From NCBI GenBank assembly GCA_030529545.1, contig JAUMWR010000007.1, forward strand, positions 1 to 43,508: a stretch of DNA of 43,508 bases. Reading direction: 5' to 3'. The notes beneath the pieces are model-generated. The model was not told where the DNA came from, did not search any database, and saw nothing but the letters and a program-made list of their open reading frames with translations. Origin of the DNA: Buchananella hordeovulneris. GTDB taxonomy: Bacteria > Actinomycetota > Actinomycetes > Actinomycetales > Actinomycetaceae. The position numbers were made by a program, and so were the translations under genes. Below, one piece after another: positions 1 to 9,027 of the stretch (the stretch's first letter is position 1; the number at the start of each line of letters is the position of its first letter).

Positions 1-338
1 ACGTGGTTCACGTCAACGCGCACGCCACCTCCACCCCCGCCGGTGACATCGTCGAGGCGCACGCGATCGCCCGCGTCGCTCCCAACGCCGCAGTTAGCGC
101 CACCAAGTCCGTCTCCGGTCACCTGCTAGGCGGTGCGGGCGCCTTCGAGACCGTCCTGACGGTCCTAGCGCTGCGGGAGAGGCTCGCCCCGGCGACCATC
201 AATGTGGAGAACCCCGAAGAGGATCTGCGCATCGACCTGGTGCGTGGCGAGCACCGTCCGTTCGGCGCAGGCTTGGCGCTCAACAACTCCTTCGGCTTTG
301 GCGGGCACAACGTGGCCCTAGCCTTCGCTTCGGCCTGA
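1..338 (+). CDS. Beta-ketoacyl-ACP synthase, C-terminal fragment
   Basis: This is the last ~111 codons of a gene that begins outside the window; the in-frame GTG near base 3 is internal and not a start. The peptide has the C-terminal thiolase-fold hallmarks of FabF/KasA condensing enzymes: NAHATSTPAGD, with the first active-site His, then SGHLLGGAGAFE, with the second active-site His, and a closing NSFGFGGHN loop. These enzymes elongate acyl-ACP with malonyl-ACP in cytosolic fatty-acid synthesis. The lysine-bearing ATKSVSGH context fits FabF (KAS II) better than FabH. Whether it belongs to a fab operon cannot be seen because everything upstream is missing. Family assignment is secure; the exact paralogue (fabF, kasA, or a polyketide-type KS) is not. 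Confidence 0.85.
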   Translation, partial: VVHVNAHATSTPAGDIVEAHAIARVAPNAAVSATKSVSGHLLGGAGAFETVLTVLALRERLAPATINVENPEEDLRIDLVRGEHRPFGAGLALNNSFGFGGHNVALAFASA

Positions 339-358
339 TAACCGCGCCCATCGGCGCT

Positions 359-452
359 ACGTGGGGGCGAGGATCTGTCCTGCTTCCCAGAAAGTTGGAC
401 TCTACACCCGAGTACCTTCCGCCTGGGTGGTGTGCTGTCCTCGCCCCCACGT
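359..452. repeat. Nested inverted-repeat element in the gap before the adhesin gene
   Basis: A perfect 15 bp inverted repeat (ACGTGGGGGCGAGGA at 359-373, its complement at 438-452) encloses 64 bases. Inside it are smaller nested arms, CCCAG (387-391) with CTGGG (423-427) and ACTC with GAGT around a short loop. Such nesting suggests a folded RNA or a small palindromic element rather than a simple terminator, and no T-run follows either arm. No flanking target duplication was seen. Function unknown. Confidence 0.5.
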
Positions 453-887
453 TTCTGCCTATCGCCGGTAACCGGGCGGCTGCATAAAATCGGCCCGGCG
501 TGGAAACGTCGTCCACCCCGCAAGCGCTAATCCCGCTCCACCAACCGGAGATTGCGCTCGCTTAGAACTCGCAGTGCCACAGTAAGCACCCTCATTAACC
601 GTGCCCCGCACCACACCGCCCCACCGAATAGGGGCACAGTGCCAAAAATCACCACTGCCCCCGTTGCCCGATTTCTGGCCCAAAACTACCTCCACGCAAC
701 GCCTTCCCGCGCATCTCACACACCCACAATCCGTGCCGGTGTGTCCTGCCCTTAGGCTGCAAACGCAGTTCGTGCCTACCCTTCTGCGCCGGAAACTCAG
801 CCGTATAAACGCATTTGCGTGCGGCTGATGGCGGGTCAAATTCCTCCACCGGCCGGAAGTCCGTGCCCGATTACTACTGGAGACAAA
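453..887. other. Non-coding gap upstream of the adhesin gene
   Basis: About 435 bases without a credible gene. Open frames here lack family resemblance and Shine-Dalgarno support. The segment presumably carries the adhesin promoter, but no convincing -35/-10 pair stood out. A ribosome-binding site, GGAG at 879-882, sits five bases before the adhesin ATG. A minus-strand near-match to the recurrent CGACGTTSCCG word lies near 503-512. Confidence 0.5.
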
Positions 888-3800
888 ATGAAGCATTCCC
901 ATAAGTACAGATGGGGGAAGCCGGCGGCGGTACTAACCGCAACCGCGCTGACTCTGTCTGGGCTAGCCATTGGCGTGCACTCTGTGGCGCTCGCAGAGGA
1001 AGACCCCGCCGCCATCGAGGCTCCCGCCGAAGCGGGGACCTCCGCAACCAATTCGGTAGAGGCGGCAGGGCCCGCTGACAACTCTGAAACGGCTGCGCCT
1101 GCAGCAAGCGAGCACGTCCCCAGTGCGCCCGAAACCGAGCCGGTTGCGCCCGCCCCCGTACCGATTGTCACCGAGACCGAGAACGCAGGCGCGTCGGGCG
1201 GGGGCTCGGCTACGCCCCCTGCCAACTCTCACAACTCCAACAGCGGGCAGCCGGGGCTGGTGGCCCCAGTCAACCCCGGCCCCATCACCGGCCTGGTGGT
1301 GAACATCAGCCGCGACGGTACCGATACTTTCGACGCCAACAACGACCCCGGTAACGACGCGGGCGCCCAAAACGGCATCGTGCGTGTGAACGACACGGTC
1401 ACCTACGAGGTAAACGTCAACAGTGGCAACACCGCCGCAGTCAACCCCACCTTCACCATCCGTTTCCCCAAGGGCATGGAGATCACGGAGCTGCCCGGCA
1501 TGTGCCGCAAGGACGGGTCCTCGATCGTGCCCGCTACCGCCGGCTCTCCGCGCCTGCCATTGACGAACGACTCCATCAACGAGCTCGAAGAGCAGGTCCT
1601 CACCTGCAACCTGGGCTCCTTTGACCCCAACAAGTCGGTCAAGTACTTCGTCACCGCCAAGGTGGTAAACCTGGCCAAGCAGGGCCAGCAGCTCCCACTG
1701 CTCGCCGCCTCCATGACCTCCGACGGACAGGCGAGCCCGGTTACCTCTCCCACCCTGCCCACCGTGACGGCCTCCGCCGCGCTGCGCTGGGACATCTCCA
1801 AGAACGGCATCTCCCAGGTGGAAGACACGGGCTACGTCTACGGCCCGGCGGCCGAGGTCTGCCCGTGGGACACCAAGCGCCTCTGCTTTATCACCACCTA
1901 CCCGCTGCTGCTTTCCGCACCGGCAAACGGTAAGGGCGCGATGCCCGCCATCGGTGACATCACTGTGATGGACGACGTCAGCCCCGAGCGCCTTTACCCC
2001 CACCTGTCCGCCGAGCAGATCGCGCTGATCAAGGCCGACCTCAACAAGTACGGCACCCGCGTGGAGGTTTCCGACGCGAACTACAACATCCCCGGCACCA
2101 AGGCCGGCACGCGCGTCAACGGCGTGGACTACACCATCACCAACTCGGTACGCGACTCCGGCACGCTGCGGGTGGAGCAGGCCGGCCCCGGCCAGCCCGC
2201 CAAGTTCACCATCAGCGGCGCCGACATGACTCTGCGGACGGTTCCGCGCACTGTTACGCGCCCCGTGGGTGGGGCTCTGCCCGCCAACGTCGCCTACGCG
2301 GTCTCCCGCACCTTCAACGTTTACACCCCCGTGGACGTGGTGCGCGACTTCGGTTCCCCCGACAACGAGGCCAACCCGAGCGAGTGGACCCTCCAGACCC
2401 GCAACACCTTCACCGACCTGAAGATCGGCGGTTTCGACGGCACGGTGCAGGCACCGGATGTCCAGCCCACCACGAACGACTACCGCACCACGATCTCCCG
2501 GGTCACGGTGAATGGAGACTTCAGTAAGTACTTTGCTGGTTCCCCCGCCGCGCCCGGCAACATGACGCCGCGGCAATTCAACCCGCCGTGGGCCTCCCTT
2601 GGTGAGGGCATGCCGGGTGGTTCCACCTTGGGCTCCGGTACCGCCAACGTAGCGCGCGGCCAGGAGATCATCTCGATGCTGCTCCTGCGCGGTGCCCCCA
2701 TTACCTACCCCGTGGGCAAGTCCTTCGTGGCCTGCGACTCCTGGGACAACTCGCTGCTGCACCTGAAGGTAAAGGACTGGCCGGCCTCCCCCACTGCGGA
2801 GGCCCAGTACATCGGCTCCAACGGCCCCAAGGCCGTGTGGCTCTCCGGTTACAACAACGTCCCTAACGCGGCCAACACCGACGCCGTGTGGACCACCGAT
2901 GCTTCGCTCGTACCGCAGATCCGCGTGCAGTACTCCGCAGTCAAGGGCGGCAGCGGTAACGCCTCCATCTGTGACGACACCACCGGCCCCTGGTACAACA
3001 CCCCGGCCGAGGTGCCTGGCAACGATGCCACTAAGGCTGCCCAGGGCATCTACACCGGTGTGGCTCGCGTTCGCGTCCACACCTACCTGCCGGCGCCGGT
3101 GAATAGCTTCCGCAAGATCGGTAACGGATACGCGGCGGCGGTCTCGATCGGTATGGAGATCGCAGACACCACCCAGCCCGATGGGACCGTGATCCCGAAC
3201 TGGGCTGCCGTCAAGCGCGTCACCAACCAAGAACTGGATATGGACGGCGTCTTGAGCGCCCGCAGCGCTGGATGGGGCAAGTCCTCCTACACCCCGGGCG
3301 ACTCCATTTCCGCCCCGCGCAGCCACGTCGGTAACCCCGGCGACCGGGTGATTCTCTCCGGGCCGCAGGCACGCATCGCCAAGAGCGTGCGCGTGGTCAA
3401 CCAGGATGCTGACGCTACCCAGAGCGACTTCACCAAGGTTACGCCCGTGGTATCCGGGGACCCGGCCGCGAAAAAGAACCTCATTGAGTACGAGCTCCGC
3501 CCCAGCCTCATCTCCGGGGCACTGACCCCGGGGCAGCACAGCGATCTGGTCCTGGAGGACTGCATGCCCTCCGGCGTGAACTTCGTTTCCGCCAACATTG
3601 CCCCGATGTACGTCGGTGCCTCCAAGCCCGGCGATTGGGGTAGCCGGGACTGTGACGCCAACGAGACCTGGATCCGGTGGTTCCTGCCCCACCAGCAGGT
3701 CAACTCCGCACTGACCCCGATCCTGGTCCGCGCGCAGGTTTCCCCGACCGCTGCGGATGGTGTTTACCGCAACGACGTAGTGGTCTCCGCCCCCGGGGAC

Positions 3801-6800
3801 AACTCGCTGGTGTCGTTCCGCTCTGACGCTGTAGAGGTGCAGATCAACAACCCCGCCGGCGTTTACATCGAGAAGAAGGCGCTGACTCCGGTACTGCAGG
3901 TCAACGCCGCAAACTCCGAGCACGTCGAGCTCAACAAGTGGCGGGTGGCGCTAACCAACACGCTGCCCTCTACCGACGCGAGCGACCTATCCAACGTGGA
4001 CTTCATCGACGTGCTGCCGCGCCGGGGACTCGCCGGTAACTCCACCAGCCACTCCGGTACCTTCGAGTTCCATTCCGCCCGAGAGCTGCTTGGCGACAAC
4101 ACGGTGCAGATTCTGTACACCAAGGCCGCCGACGTGGCAGTCGTGGTGGCAGATCCGTCCAACGGCGCCAACGGGTCCACCGCTTGGTGCGATGCGCCCG
4201 CCGGCGGCACTCGGGTCTCCGGCACCGGTGACTGCCCGGCCACCGCAGCCGAGGTCACTGGGCTGCGGGTCAAGCGGCCTGGCAGGTTTTCTACTAAGGG
4301 ATCGGTGCAGATCGAGCTGTCTATGCTCGCCAGGGGGAACGTCAAGGGCGACACCTACCAGAACTTCGCCGCGGGCCGCGTGGATGGGCTGAGGCTGCCA
4401 GTTGGCCCGGTCAACGCCACGGAAACCGCCATCGCTTCCTCGCTTGGCAACTTCGTGTGGGAGGACCGCAACGGCAACGGCGTGCAGGACACCGCTGAAC
4501 CGGGCGTGTCTGGCGTGAAGGTGACCTTGACTGGTACTGACGACCTGGGCAACCCGGTTAACCTCAGCACCACCACCGACGGAGATGGCCACTACTCCTT
4601 CCCGGCTCTGCGGGCCTCCAGCCCGGAGGGTTACTCCGTGAAGTTCGAGCTCACTGCCGAACAAAAGGCAAACAAGTACGAGTTCACGGGTACCAAGATG
4701 GGGCTCGACACGGAAAAGGACTCGGACGCCGACGCTGCCGGCATGGTCACCGGTGTGGTGATCGGCCGTAACATGGACGATCAGTCCATCGACGCCGGTA
4801 TCGCCAAGCCATCCATCGCCCTGGTGAAGTCCGCTAACAAGCAGACGGTGCGGGCCGGTGACGTGGTTACCTACACCTTCACCGCCACCAACAACGGTTC
4901 CACCACCCTCAAGGACGTGGTGCTGACCGACACCGCCTTTACCAACGGTAAGGGCCAGACCATTGAGTTCGATGCCGCTCCGGCCGTCGACGCGGCCCAA
5001 TCCACGGGTGCCATCGACAACATGCCCGTTGGCTCCACCATCGTGTGGACCGCCACCTACACGGTCAAGGCCGAAGACCTCGAGGAGAACACCTCCATCG
5101 ACAACACGGCTAACGTCACCGCCAAGTCTCCCCGCGAGACCCCGGTGCGCGACGAGGACAACGAGAAGCTCACGCCTTTCGGCTCAGGGTCCTACGTGTT
5201 CTCCAAGACCGCTAACCCCGCCAAGGGAGCCAAGGTGCTGGTCGGCGACACGATCGTCTACACCATCACCGTCAAGCACCGCGGCGAGCTGGCAGTCAAG
5301 GGTGCCACCCTCACCGACGACCTCTCCGCCGTCCTGGACGACGCCGACTACCTAAACGACGTCTCCGCCACCTCCGGTACGGCCACGATCACGGGCAACA
5401 CCCTGAACTGGAACGGCAACCTGGCAGTGGGCGCCACCGCCACCATCACCTACTCCGTCAAGGCCAAGAAGGGTGGGGACATGGCGTTGCGCAACGTCGT
5501 CACCACCACCAACGCCAAGGGCAGCTGTGATGACACCGTTGGTTGCGAGACCAACCACAACATTGAGCCTGGCACGTTCGTCTTCCACAAGACGGCTGCT
5601 CCCGCCGCCGGCGAGACCGTCAACGTGGGCGACACGGTCCAGTACACGGTGACGGTCGAGCACGAAAAGGGCTCCGCCATCGACAACGCGACCCTGACCG
5701 ACGACCTGGCTGCCGTGCTGGATGACGCCACCCTGGTGGACAACAGCGTCAGAGCCACCATCGGTGACGCCCAGGTGAACGCTGGCAAGCTCACCTGGAC
5801 CGGTGATCTGGCCGTCGGTGCCACCGCCACCATCACCTACTCCGTGCGAGTGGGCTCCGAGGGCGATGGCCAGCTGCGTAACACCGTGACCACCACCCAC
5901 GACAAGGGCAGGTGCAAGCCGCAGCAGGTGTGTGAGACCAGCCACCAGGTTCAGCCTGGCAAGTTCGTCTTCTCCAAGACCGCTGACGCCGCCACCGGCT
6001 CTGTGGTCAAGGTGGGCCAGACGGTGAAGTACACCGTCGCCATTGAGCACGCCTCCGGTACCAAGGTGAAGAACGCGGTTGTCACCGACGACCTCAGTGC
6101 CGTCTTGGACGACGCCACCTACCTGAACGACGTGGAGGCCAGCGCTGGTCAGGCCACTGTGGCCAACGGCCAGCTGACCTGGACCGGCGACATTCCGGTC
6201 GGTGCCAAGATCACCGTCACCTACTCCGTGCGAGTGGGCTCCGAGGGCGATGGCACCCTGCGCAACGTCGTCACCACCACCGGCGACAGCGGTAGCTGCA
6301 AGCCGGCGCAGGTGTGCGAGACCAACCACCAGGTCGAGCCGGGCAAGTTCGTCTACTACAAGACCTCCGCCCCGGCTGTTGGCGCGACCGTCAACGTGGG
6401 AGACACGGTTCGCTACACGGTGACAATCGCCCACGCCTCCGGTACCAAGGTCAAGAACGCCACGGTGGTTGACAACATGGCCGCCGTCCTGGACGACGCC
6501 GAGTACCTCAACGACGTGCAGGCCAGCGCTGGTCAGGCCACTGTGGCTAACGGCCGCCTGACCTGGACGGGCGACATCCCCGTGGGAGAGACCATCATCG
6601 TCACCTACTCCGTGCGGGTGGGCTCTGCGGGCGATGGCACCCTGCGCAACGTGGTCACCTCTCCGAATGACAGCGGTAGCTGCAAGCCGGCGCAGGTGTG
6701 CGAGACCAACCACCAGGTCAAGGACGGTACCTTCACCTTCTCCAAGACCAGCGACCCGGTGAAGGGGGACACCCCGCCGGTAGCAGTTGGCTCTCAGATC

Positions 6801-7667
6801 GAGTACACCGTCACGATCAAGCACGCTGACGGCACCAAGATCAAGGGCGCGGTCGTCACCGACGATCTGTCTGCGGTCCTGGACGACGCCACCCTGGTTG
6901 AGGGCTCCGTTACCGCCTCCGCAGGCAACGCCCACGTAGCCGGTAACACCCTCACCTGGACCGGCGACATCCCCGTCGGTGCCACGATCACCGTCAAGTA
7001 CAAGGTCACCGTGGGCTCTGCGGGCGATGGCACCCTGCGTAACGTGGTCACCTCCAACACCCCCGGCGGCTCCTGCGACGCCACCGTGGGTTGCGAGACC
7101 AACCACCAGGTAGAGCCCGGCAAGTTCGTGTTCTCCAAGGTCGCTAACCCTGCCAACGGTGCGGAGGTGAGGGCCGGGGACAAGGTGGTCTACACCCTGA
7201 CTGTCCGCCACACCTCCGGAACCCGCATCGACGATGCCCGCATCGTCGACGACCTGGCCAAGGTGCTGGACGACGCCACCTACAACGAGGACGTCGAGGC
7301 CAGCGACGGTAAGGCAGAGGTGAAGGACGGCAAGCTGACCTGGGAGGGCAAGCTCGCAGTTGGTGGCAAGGTCACCATCACCTTCAGCGTGACCGTCAAG
7401 GACGGCGGCGACAACAAGCTGCTCAACGTGGTGGTTTCCGACCACCCGCAGGGCGCTTGTGACGACGCCGTCGGCTGCCAGGTGGAGCACCCCAAGAAGC
7501 CGCCGGTACCGGGCCAGCCCCCGGTGCCCGGCAAGCCGGATAAGCCTGGCAAGGTGGGCAAGCTGCCCAAGACCGGTGCTGCAGTATTCGCTACCAGCGC
7601 CAGCGCCCTCACCCTGATGGCCCTGGGTGGAGCGTTCGTGCTGCTGCGCCGCCGCCGCAACTCCTAG
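888..7667 (+). CDS. Large LPKTG-anchored surface adhesin with six tandem DUF11-like repeats
   Basis: Secreted 2259-residue protein predicted to be sortase-linked to peptidoglycan. The start at 888 is chosen because GGAG precedes it by five bases and it opens a classic signal peptide (MKHSHKYRWGKPAAVLTATA..., cleavage after ALA near residue 36-38). An acidic Ala/Pro linker follows, then ~1100 residues of non-repetitive ectodomain, an SdrD B/Cna-B-like module (about 1184-1305, GNFVWEDRNGNGVQD), a DUF11 module (about 1307-1430), six near-identical ~128-residue repeats (about 1434-2202), a Pro/Gly/Lys wall spacer, LPKTG at 2226-2230, a membrane segment and an RRRR tail. Each repeat ends with two cysteines about seven residues apart. 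The architecture suggests a long stalk adhesin; the ligand is unknown. It is flanked by structured non-coding elements and a strong terminator. Confidence 0.9.
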   Translation: MKHSHKYRWGKPAAVLTATALTLSGLAIGVHSVALAEEDPAAIEAPAEAGTSATNSVEAAGPADNSETAAPAASEHVPSAPETEPVAPAPVPIVTETENAGASGGGSATPPANSHNSNSGQPGLVAPVNPGPITGLVVNISRDGTDTFDANNDPGNDAGAQNGIVRVNDTVTYEVNVNSGNTAAVNPTFTIRFPKGMEITELPGMCRKDGSSIVPATAGSPRLPLTNDSINELEEQVLTCNLGSFDPNKSVKYFVTAKVVNLAKQGQQLPLLAASMTSDGQASPVTSPTLPTVTASAALRWDISKNGISQVEDTGYVYGPAAEVCPWDTKRLCFITTYPLLLSAPANGKGAMPAIGDITVMDDVSPERLYPHLSAEQIALIKADLNKYGTRVEVSDANYNIPGTKAGTRVNGVDYTITNSVRDSGTLRVEQAGPGQPAKFTISGADMTLRTVPRTVTRPVGGALPANVAYAVSRTFNVYTPVDVVRDFGSPDNEANPSEWTLQTRNTFTDLKIGGFDGTVQAPDVQPTTNDYRTTISRVTVNGDFSKYFAGSPAAPGNMTPRQFNPPWASLGEGMPGGSTLGSGTANVARGQEIISMLLLRGAPITYPVGKSFVACDSWDNSLLHLKVKDWPASPTAEAQYIGSNGPKAVWLSGYNNVPNAANTDAVWTTDASLVPQIRVQYSAVKGGSGNASICDDTTGPWYNTPAEVPGNDATKAAQGIYTGVARVRVHTYLPAPVNSFRKIGNGYAAAVSIGMEIADTTQPDGTVIPNWAAVKRVTNQELDMDGVLSARSAGWGKSSYTPGDSISAPRSHVGNPGDRVILSGPQARIAKSVRVVNQDADATQSDFTKVTPVVSGDPAAKKNLIEYELRPSLISGALTPGQHSDLVLEDCMPSGVNFVSANIAPMYVGASKPGDWGSRDCDANETWIRWFLPHQQVNSALTPILVRAQVSPTAADGVYRNDVVVSAPGDNSLVSFRSDAVEVQINNPAGVYIEKKALTPVLQVNAANSEHVELNKWRVALTNTLPSTDASDLSNVDFIDVLPRRGLAGNSTSHSGTFEFHSARELLGDNTVQILYTKAADVAVVVADPSNGANGSTAWCDAPAGGTRVSGTGDCPATAAEVTGLRVKRPGRFSTKGSVQIELSMLARGNVKGDTYQNFAAGRVDGLRLPVGPVNATETAIASSLGNFVWEDRNGNGVQDTAEPGVSGVKVTLTGTDDLGNPVNLSTTTDGDGHYSFPALRASSPEGYSVKFELTAEQKANKYEFTGTKMGLDTEKDSDADAAGMVTGVVIGRNMDDQSIDAGIAKPSIALVKSANKQTVRAGDVVTYTFTATNNGSTTLKDVVLTDTAFTNGKGQTIEFDAAPAVDAAQSTGAIDNMPVGSTIVWTATYTVKAEDLEENTSIDNTANVTAKSPRETPVRDEDNEKLTPFGSGSYVFSKTANPAKGAKVLVGDTIVYTITVKHRGELAVKGATLTDDLSAVLDDADYLNDVSATSGTATITGNTLNWNGNLAVGATATITYSVKAKKGGDMALRNVVTTTNAKGSCDDTVGCETNHNIEPGTFVFHKTAAPAAGETVNVGDTVQYTVTVEHEKGSAIDNATLTDDLAAVLDDATLVDNSVRATIGDAQVNAGKLTWTGDLAVGATATITYSVRVGSEGDGQLRNTVTTTHDKGRCKPQQVCETSHQVQPGKFVFSKTADAATGSVVKVGQTVKYTVAIEHASGTKVKNAVVTDDLSAVLDDATYLNDVEASAGQATVANGQLTWTGDIPVGAKITVTYSVRVGSEGDGTLRNVVTTTGDSGSCKPAQVCETNHQVEPGKFVYYKTSAPAVGATVNVGDTVRYTVTIAHASGTKVKNATVVDNMAAVLDDAEYLNDVQASAGQATVANGRLTWTGDIPVGETIIVTYSVRVGSAGDGTLRNVVTSPNDSGSCKPAQVCETNHQVKDGTFTFSKTSDPVKGDTPPVAVGSQIEYTVTIKHADGTKIKGAVVTDDLSAVLDDATLVEGSVTASAGNAHVAGNTLTWTGDIPVGATITVKYKVTVGSAGDGTLRNVVTSNTPGGSCDATVGCETNHQVEPGKFVFSKVANPANGAEVRAGDKVVYTLTVRHTSGTRIDDARIVDDLAKVLDDATYNEDVEASDGKAEVKDGKLTWEGKLAVGGKVTITFSVTVKDGGDNKLLNVVVSDHPQGACDDAVGCQVEHPKKPPVPGQPPVPGKPDKPGKVGKLPKTGAAVFATSASALTLMALGGAFVLLRRRRNS
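5187..7491 (+). repeat. Six tandem ~128-codon repeats within the adhesin gene
   Basis: Repeat units begin at 5187, 5571, 5958, 6342, 6726 and 7119, spaced 384, 387, 384, 384 and 393 bases. Each starts with G-x-F/Y-x-F/Y-x-K and contains a (D/N)(D/N)xAxVLDDA core, a (L/I)(A/P)VG turn and a C-x6/7-C-E/Q end. Units 3 and 4 share long identical stretches of DNA, which points to recent duplication or gene conversion. Copy number is therefore likely to vary between strains. Confidence 0.9.
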
Positions 7668-7682
7668 GCACTGCCCTAGCCT

Positions 7683-7762
7683 GGGGGTAGGGCGCTCACG
7701 GTGCCCCCTCAAAGGCCACCAGGCCCAGGCACTTGCCTAGCCGGGTGAGGTGCCCTACCCCC
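7683..7762 (+). other. Long stem-loop in the adhesin 3' UTR
   Basis: Arms 7683-7699 (GGGGGTAGGGCGCTCAC) and 7745-7762 pair over ~17 bp with one irregularity, enclosing about 45 bases. It lies between the adhesin stop and the intrinsic terminator, so it would form in the mRNA 3' UTR. It may stabilise the long transcript; that role is inference. Confidence 0.5.
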
Positions 7763-7768
7763 TGCGGC

Positions 7769-7810
7769 AAGAAAGCCGCCGCTCTCAAAAGAGCGGCGGC
7801 TTTCTTGTTT
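7769..7810 (+). terminator. Strong intrinsic terminator after the adhesin gene
   Basis: A perfect 16 bp stem (7769-7784 with 7791-7806) with a six-base loop is followed by GTTTTGCC. It lies between the plus-strand adhesin and the convergent minus-strand DUF3145 gene. The stem is closed by A-T pairs on both sides, so it may stop both transcripts. Confidence 0.9.
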
Positions 7811-7900
7811 TGCCGGGCGCTGGCCTTCCCGCCGGGCGCTGGCCACGCTGTATGCCCGCTAGGCCGGCTACCGCGCCTGCGTCGGGACCACAGTTGCCCC

Positions 7901-8401
7901 CTAGATGGCCCTGTGCGCCCATTTGATGGGCGCGTTCTCCCCCGCATACCGGTAGGGCTCCAGATCGTCGTCCCAGGCCGTTCCTAGAGCCAAGTCGAGG
8001 GCGCGCTGCACCTCGGCCACGCTGGTGCCCGCCAGTGCTACCCGCAGCCGGTTCTCGGGGACGACGGTGTTGCCGTACAGGTCAGTTTGCGCATGGAAGA
8101 TGCCCAGCTCGGGAGTGTGGGACCAGCGCCCGCCCACCGAGGTGGTGGTGCCGTGCTCGGTGACCTCGTAGCGGGTCTCTGCCCAGCCGCGCAGCGCGAT
8201 GGCGAGCTTGGTGCCCATCCCAACGGGGCCGGACCAGGCGAATTCCCCGCGCACCAGCGGCTCGCTACCCACGGGCTGGTCCTCCCAAGGGATACGCACC
8301 GGGCTGCCCAGGACCGCCTCGATTGCCCACTGCGCGTGGGTGCAGAGGGCGCGCGGGATGGAGTGCACGTAAAACACACCGCAGGTGCCTTGCTCAGTCA
8401 C
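7901..8401 (-). CDS. DUF3145 family protein
   Basis: A 166-residue cytosolic protein of the actinobacterial DUF3145 family, function unknown. The sequence has the family's GVFYVHSIPRALCTHAQW opening, the ALRGW motif and the closing GTAWDDDLEPYRYAGENAP. The reading frame is open further upstream into def, but GTG at 8401 is preferred: GGAAGG lies about nine bases before it, and family members begin just ahead of the GV-YVHS motif. It is the last gene of the minus-strand run, separated from def by a terminator-like hairpin, so it may have its own promoter or depend on readthrough. Family assignment is strong; no biochemical role is proposed. Confidence 0.88.
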   Translation of the reverse strand: MTEQGTCGVFYVHSIPRALCTHAQWAIEAVLGSPVRIPWEDQPVGSEPLVRGEFAWSGPVGMGTKLAIALRGWAETRYEVTEHGTTTSVGGRWSHTPELGIFHAQTDLYGNTVVPENRLRVALAGTSVAEVQRALDLALGTAWDDDLEPYRYAGENAPIKWAHRAI

Positions 8402-8480
8402 GATGAGCGCCTTCCTTTTTTGGGTTCGTCTTCCCCAAGCCGCACCCAAAAAAGCCACGTCGGTGTTCGCCCATACAAAC

Positions 8481-8515
8481 ACGGGGCGCAGGGGTTGTCT
8501 ACCCCTGCGCCCCGT
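8481..8515 (-). terminator. Terminator-like hairpin downstream of def
   Basis: A perfect 15 bp GC-rich stem (8481-8495 with 8501-8515) with a five-base loop lies just beyond the def stop. On the minus strand it is followed by GTTTGTAT, a modest U tract. A second weaker inverted repeat with A/T-only ends (8416-8425 with 8444-8453) lies before the DUF3145 start; it lacks a proper U tract and is not called a terminator. Confidence 0.75.
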
Positions 8516-8529
8516 CTTGAGACTGGCTG

Positions 8530-9027
8530 CTACCAGCCCATCGAGCGGATTGCCTTCATGGCCTTGCGGCGCTCGTTGCCCTTGAGGAGGTCGATGTAAA
8601 GCTTGCCGATCAGGTGATCGCATTCGTGCTGCAGGCAGCGGGCCATGAGCTCCTCGCCCTCCACGACGATCTCCTTGCCGTCCAGGTTCACCCCGCGTAC
8701 CCGCGCGTACCAGGCGCGCTCGGTGGGATAGTAGAGCCCCGGCACGGACAGGCAGCCCTCGTCGCCGTCCTGGATGTACTCCTCCATGGAGGCCTCCTCC
8801 AGGACGGGGTTGAGCACGTAGCCGATCTCGCCGTTGATGTTCCAGGAGAACGCGCGCAGACCCACGCCGATCTGGTTGGCGGCCAGGCCGGCGCGCCCGT
8901 CCATGTCAACGGTCTCGAGCAGGTCCTCCACCAGGCCGCGCACGCGCACGTCCTTGACGTCCTTGATCACCTCGCATTCGGTACGCAGGATCGGGTCGCC
9001 AATGATGCGGATGTCACGGATAGCCAT
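8530..9027 (-). CDS. def: Peptide deformylase
   Basis: Removes the N-formyl group from the initiator Met of nascent proteins; a cytosolic Fe2+/Zn2+ metalloenzyme. All three family motifs are visible in the 165-residue product: GLAANQIG (motif I), EGCLSVPG (motif II, metal-binding Cys) and QHECDHLIG (motif III, the HExxH metal-binding and catalytic element). Length is normal for actinobacterial type I enzymes. Its ATG shares one base with the proS stop, so translation is probably coupled. Context (proS upstream, DUF3145 downstream) fits a translation-related operon end. Confidence 0.97.
   Translation of the reverse strand: MAIRDIRIIGDPILRTECEVIKDVKDVRVRGLVEDLLETVDMDGRAGLAANQIGVGLRAFSWNINGEIGYVLNPVLEEASMEEYIQDGDEGCLSVPGLYYPTERAWYARVRGVNLDGKEIVVEGEELMARCLQHECDHLIGKLYIDLLKGNERRKAMKAIRSMGW

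Noticed and set aside
459-902. Small open frames in the gap before the adhesin
   Set aside because: No ribosome-binding site, no recognisable similarity, atypical composition.
963-3923. Very long minus-strand open frame (986 codons) opposite the adhesin gene
   Set aside because: It is the antisense of a GC-rich coding region; the product is a low-complexity Gly/Val/His/Arg string with no family motif, while the plus frame has a signal peptide and LPKTG.
5352-7712. Minus-strand open frame (786 codons) opposite the adhesin repeats
   Set aside because: Repetitive only because the plus-strand repeats are; antisense shadow with no start signal.
8416-8453. Inverted repeat TTTTTTGGGT with its complement before the DUF3145 start
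   Set aside because: A/T arms and an 18-base loop with no U tract in the right place; not called a terminator.
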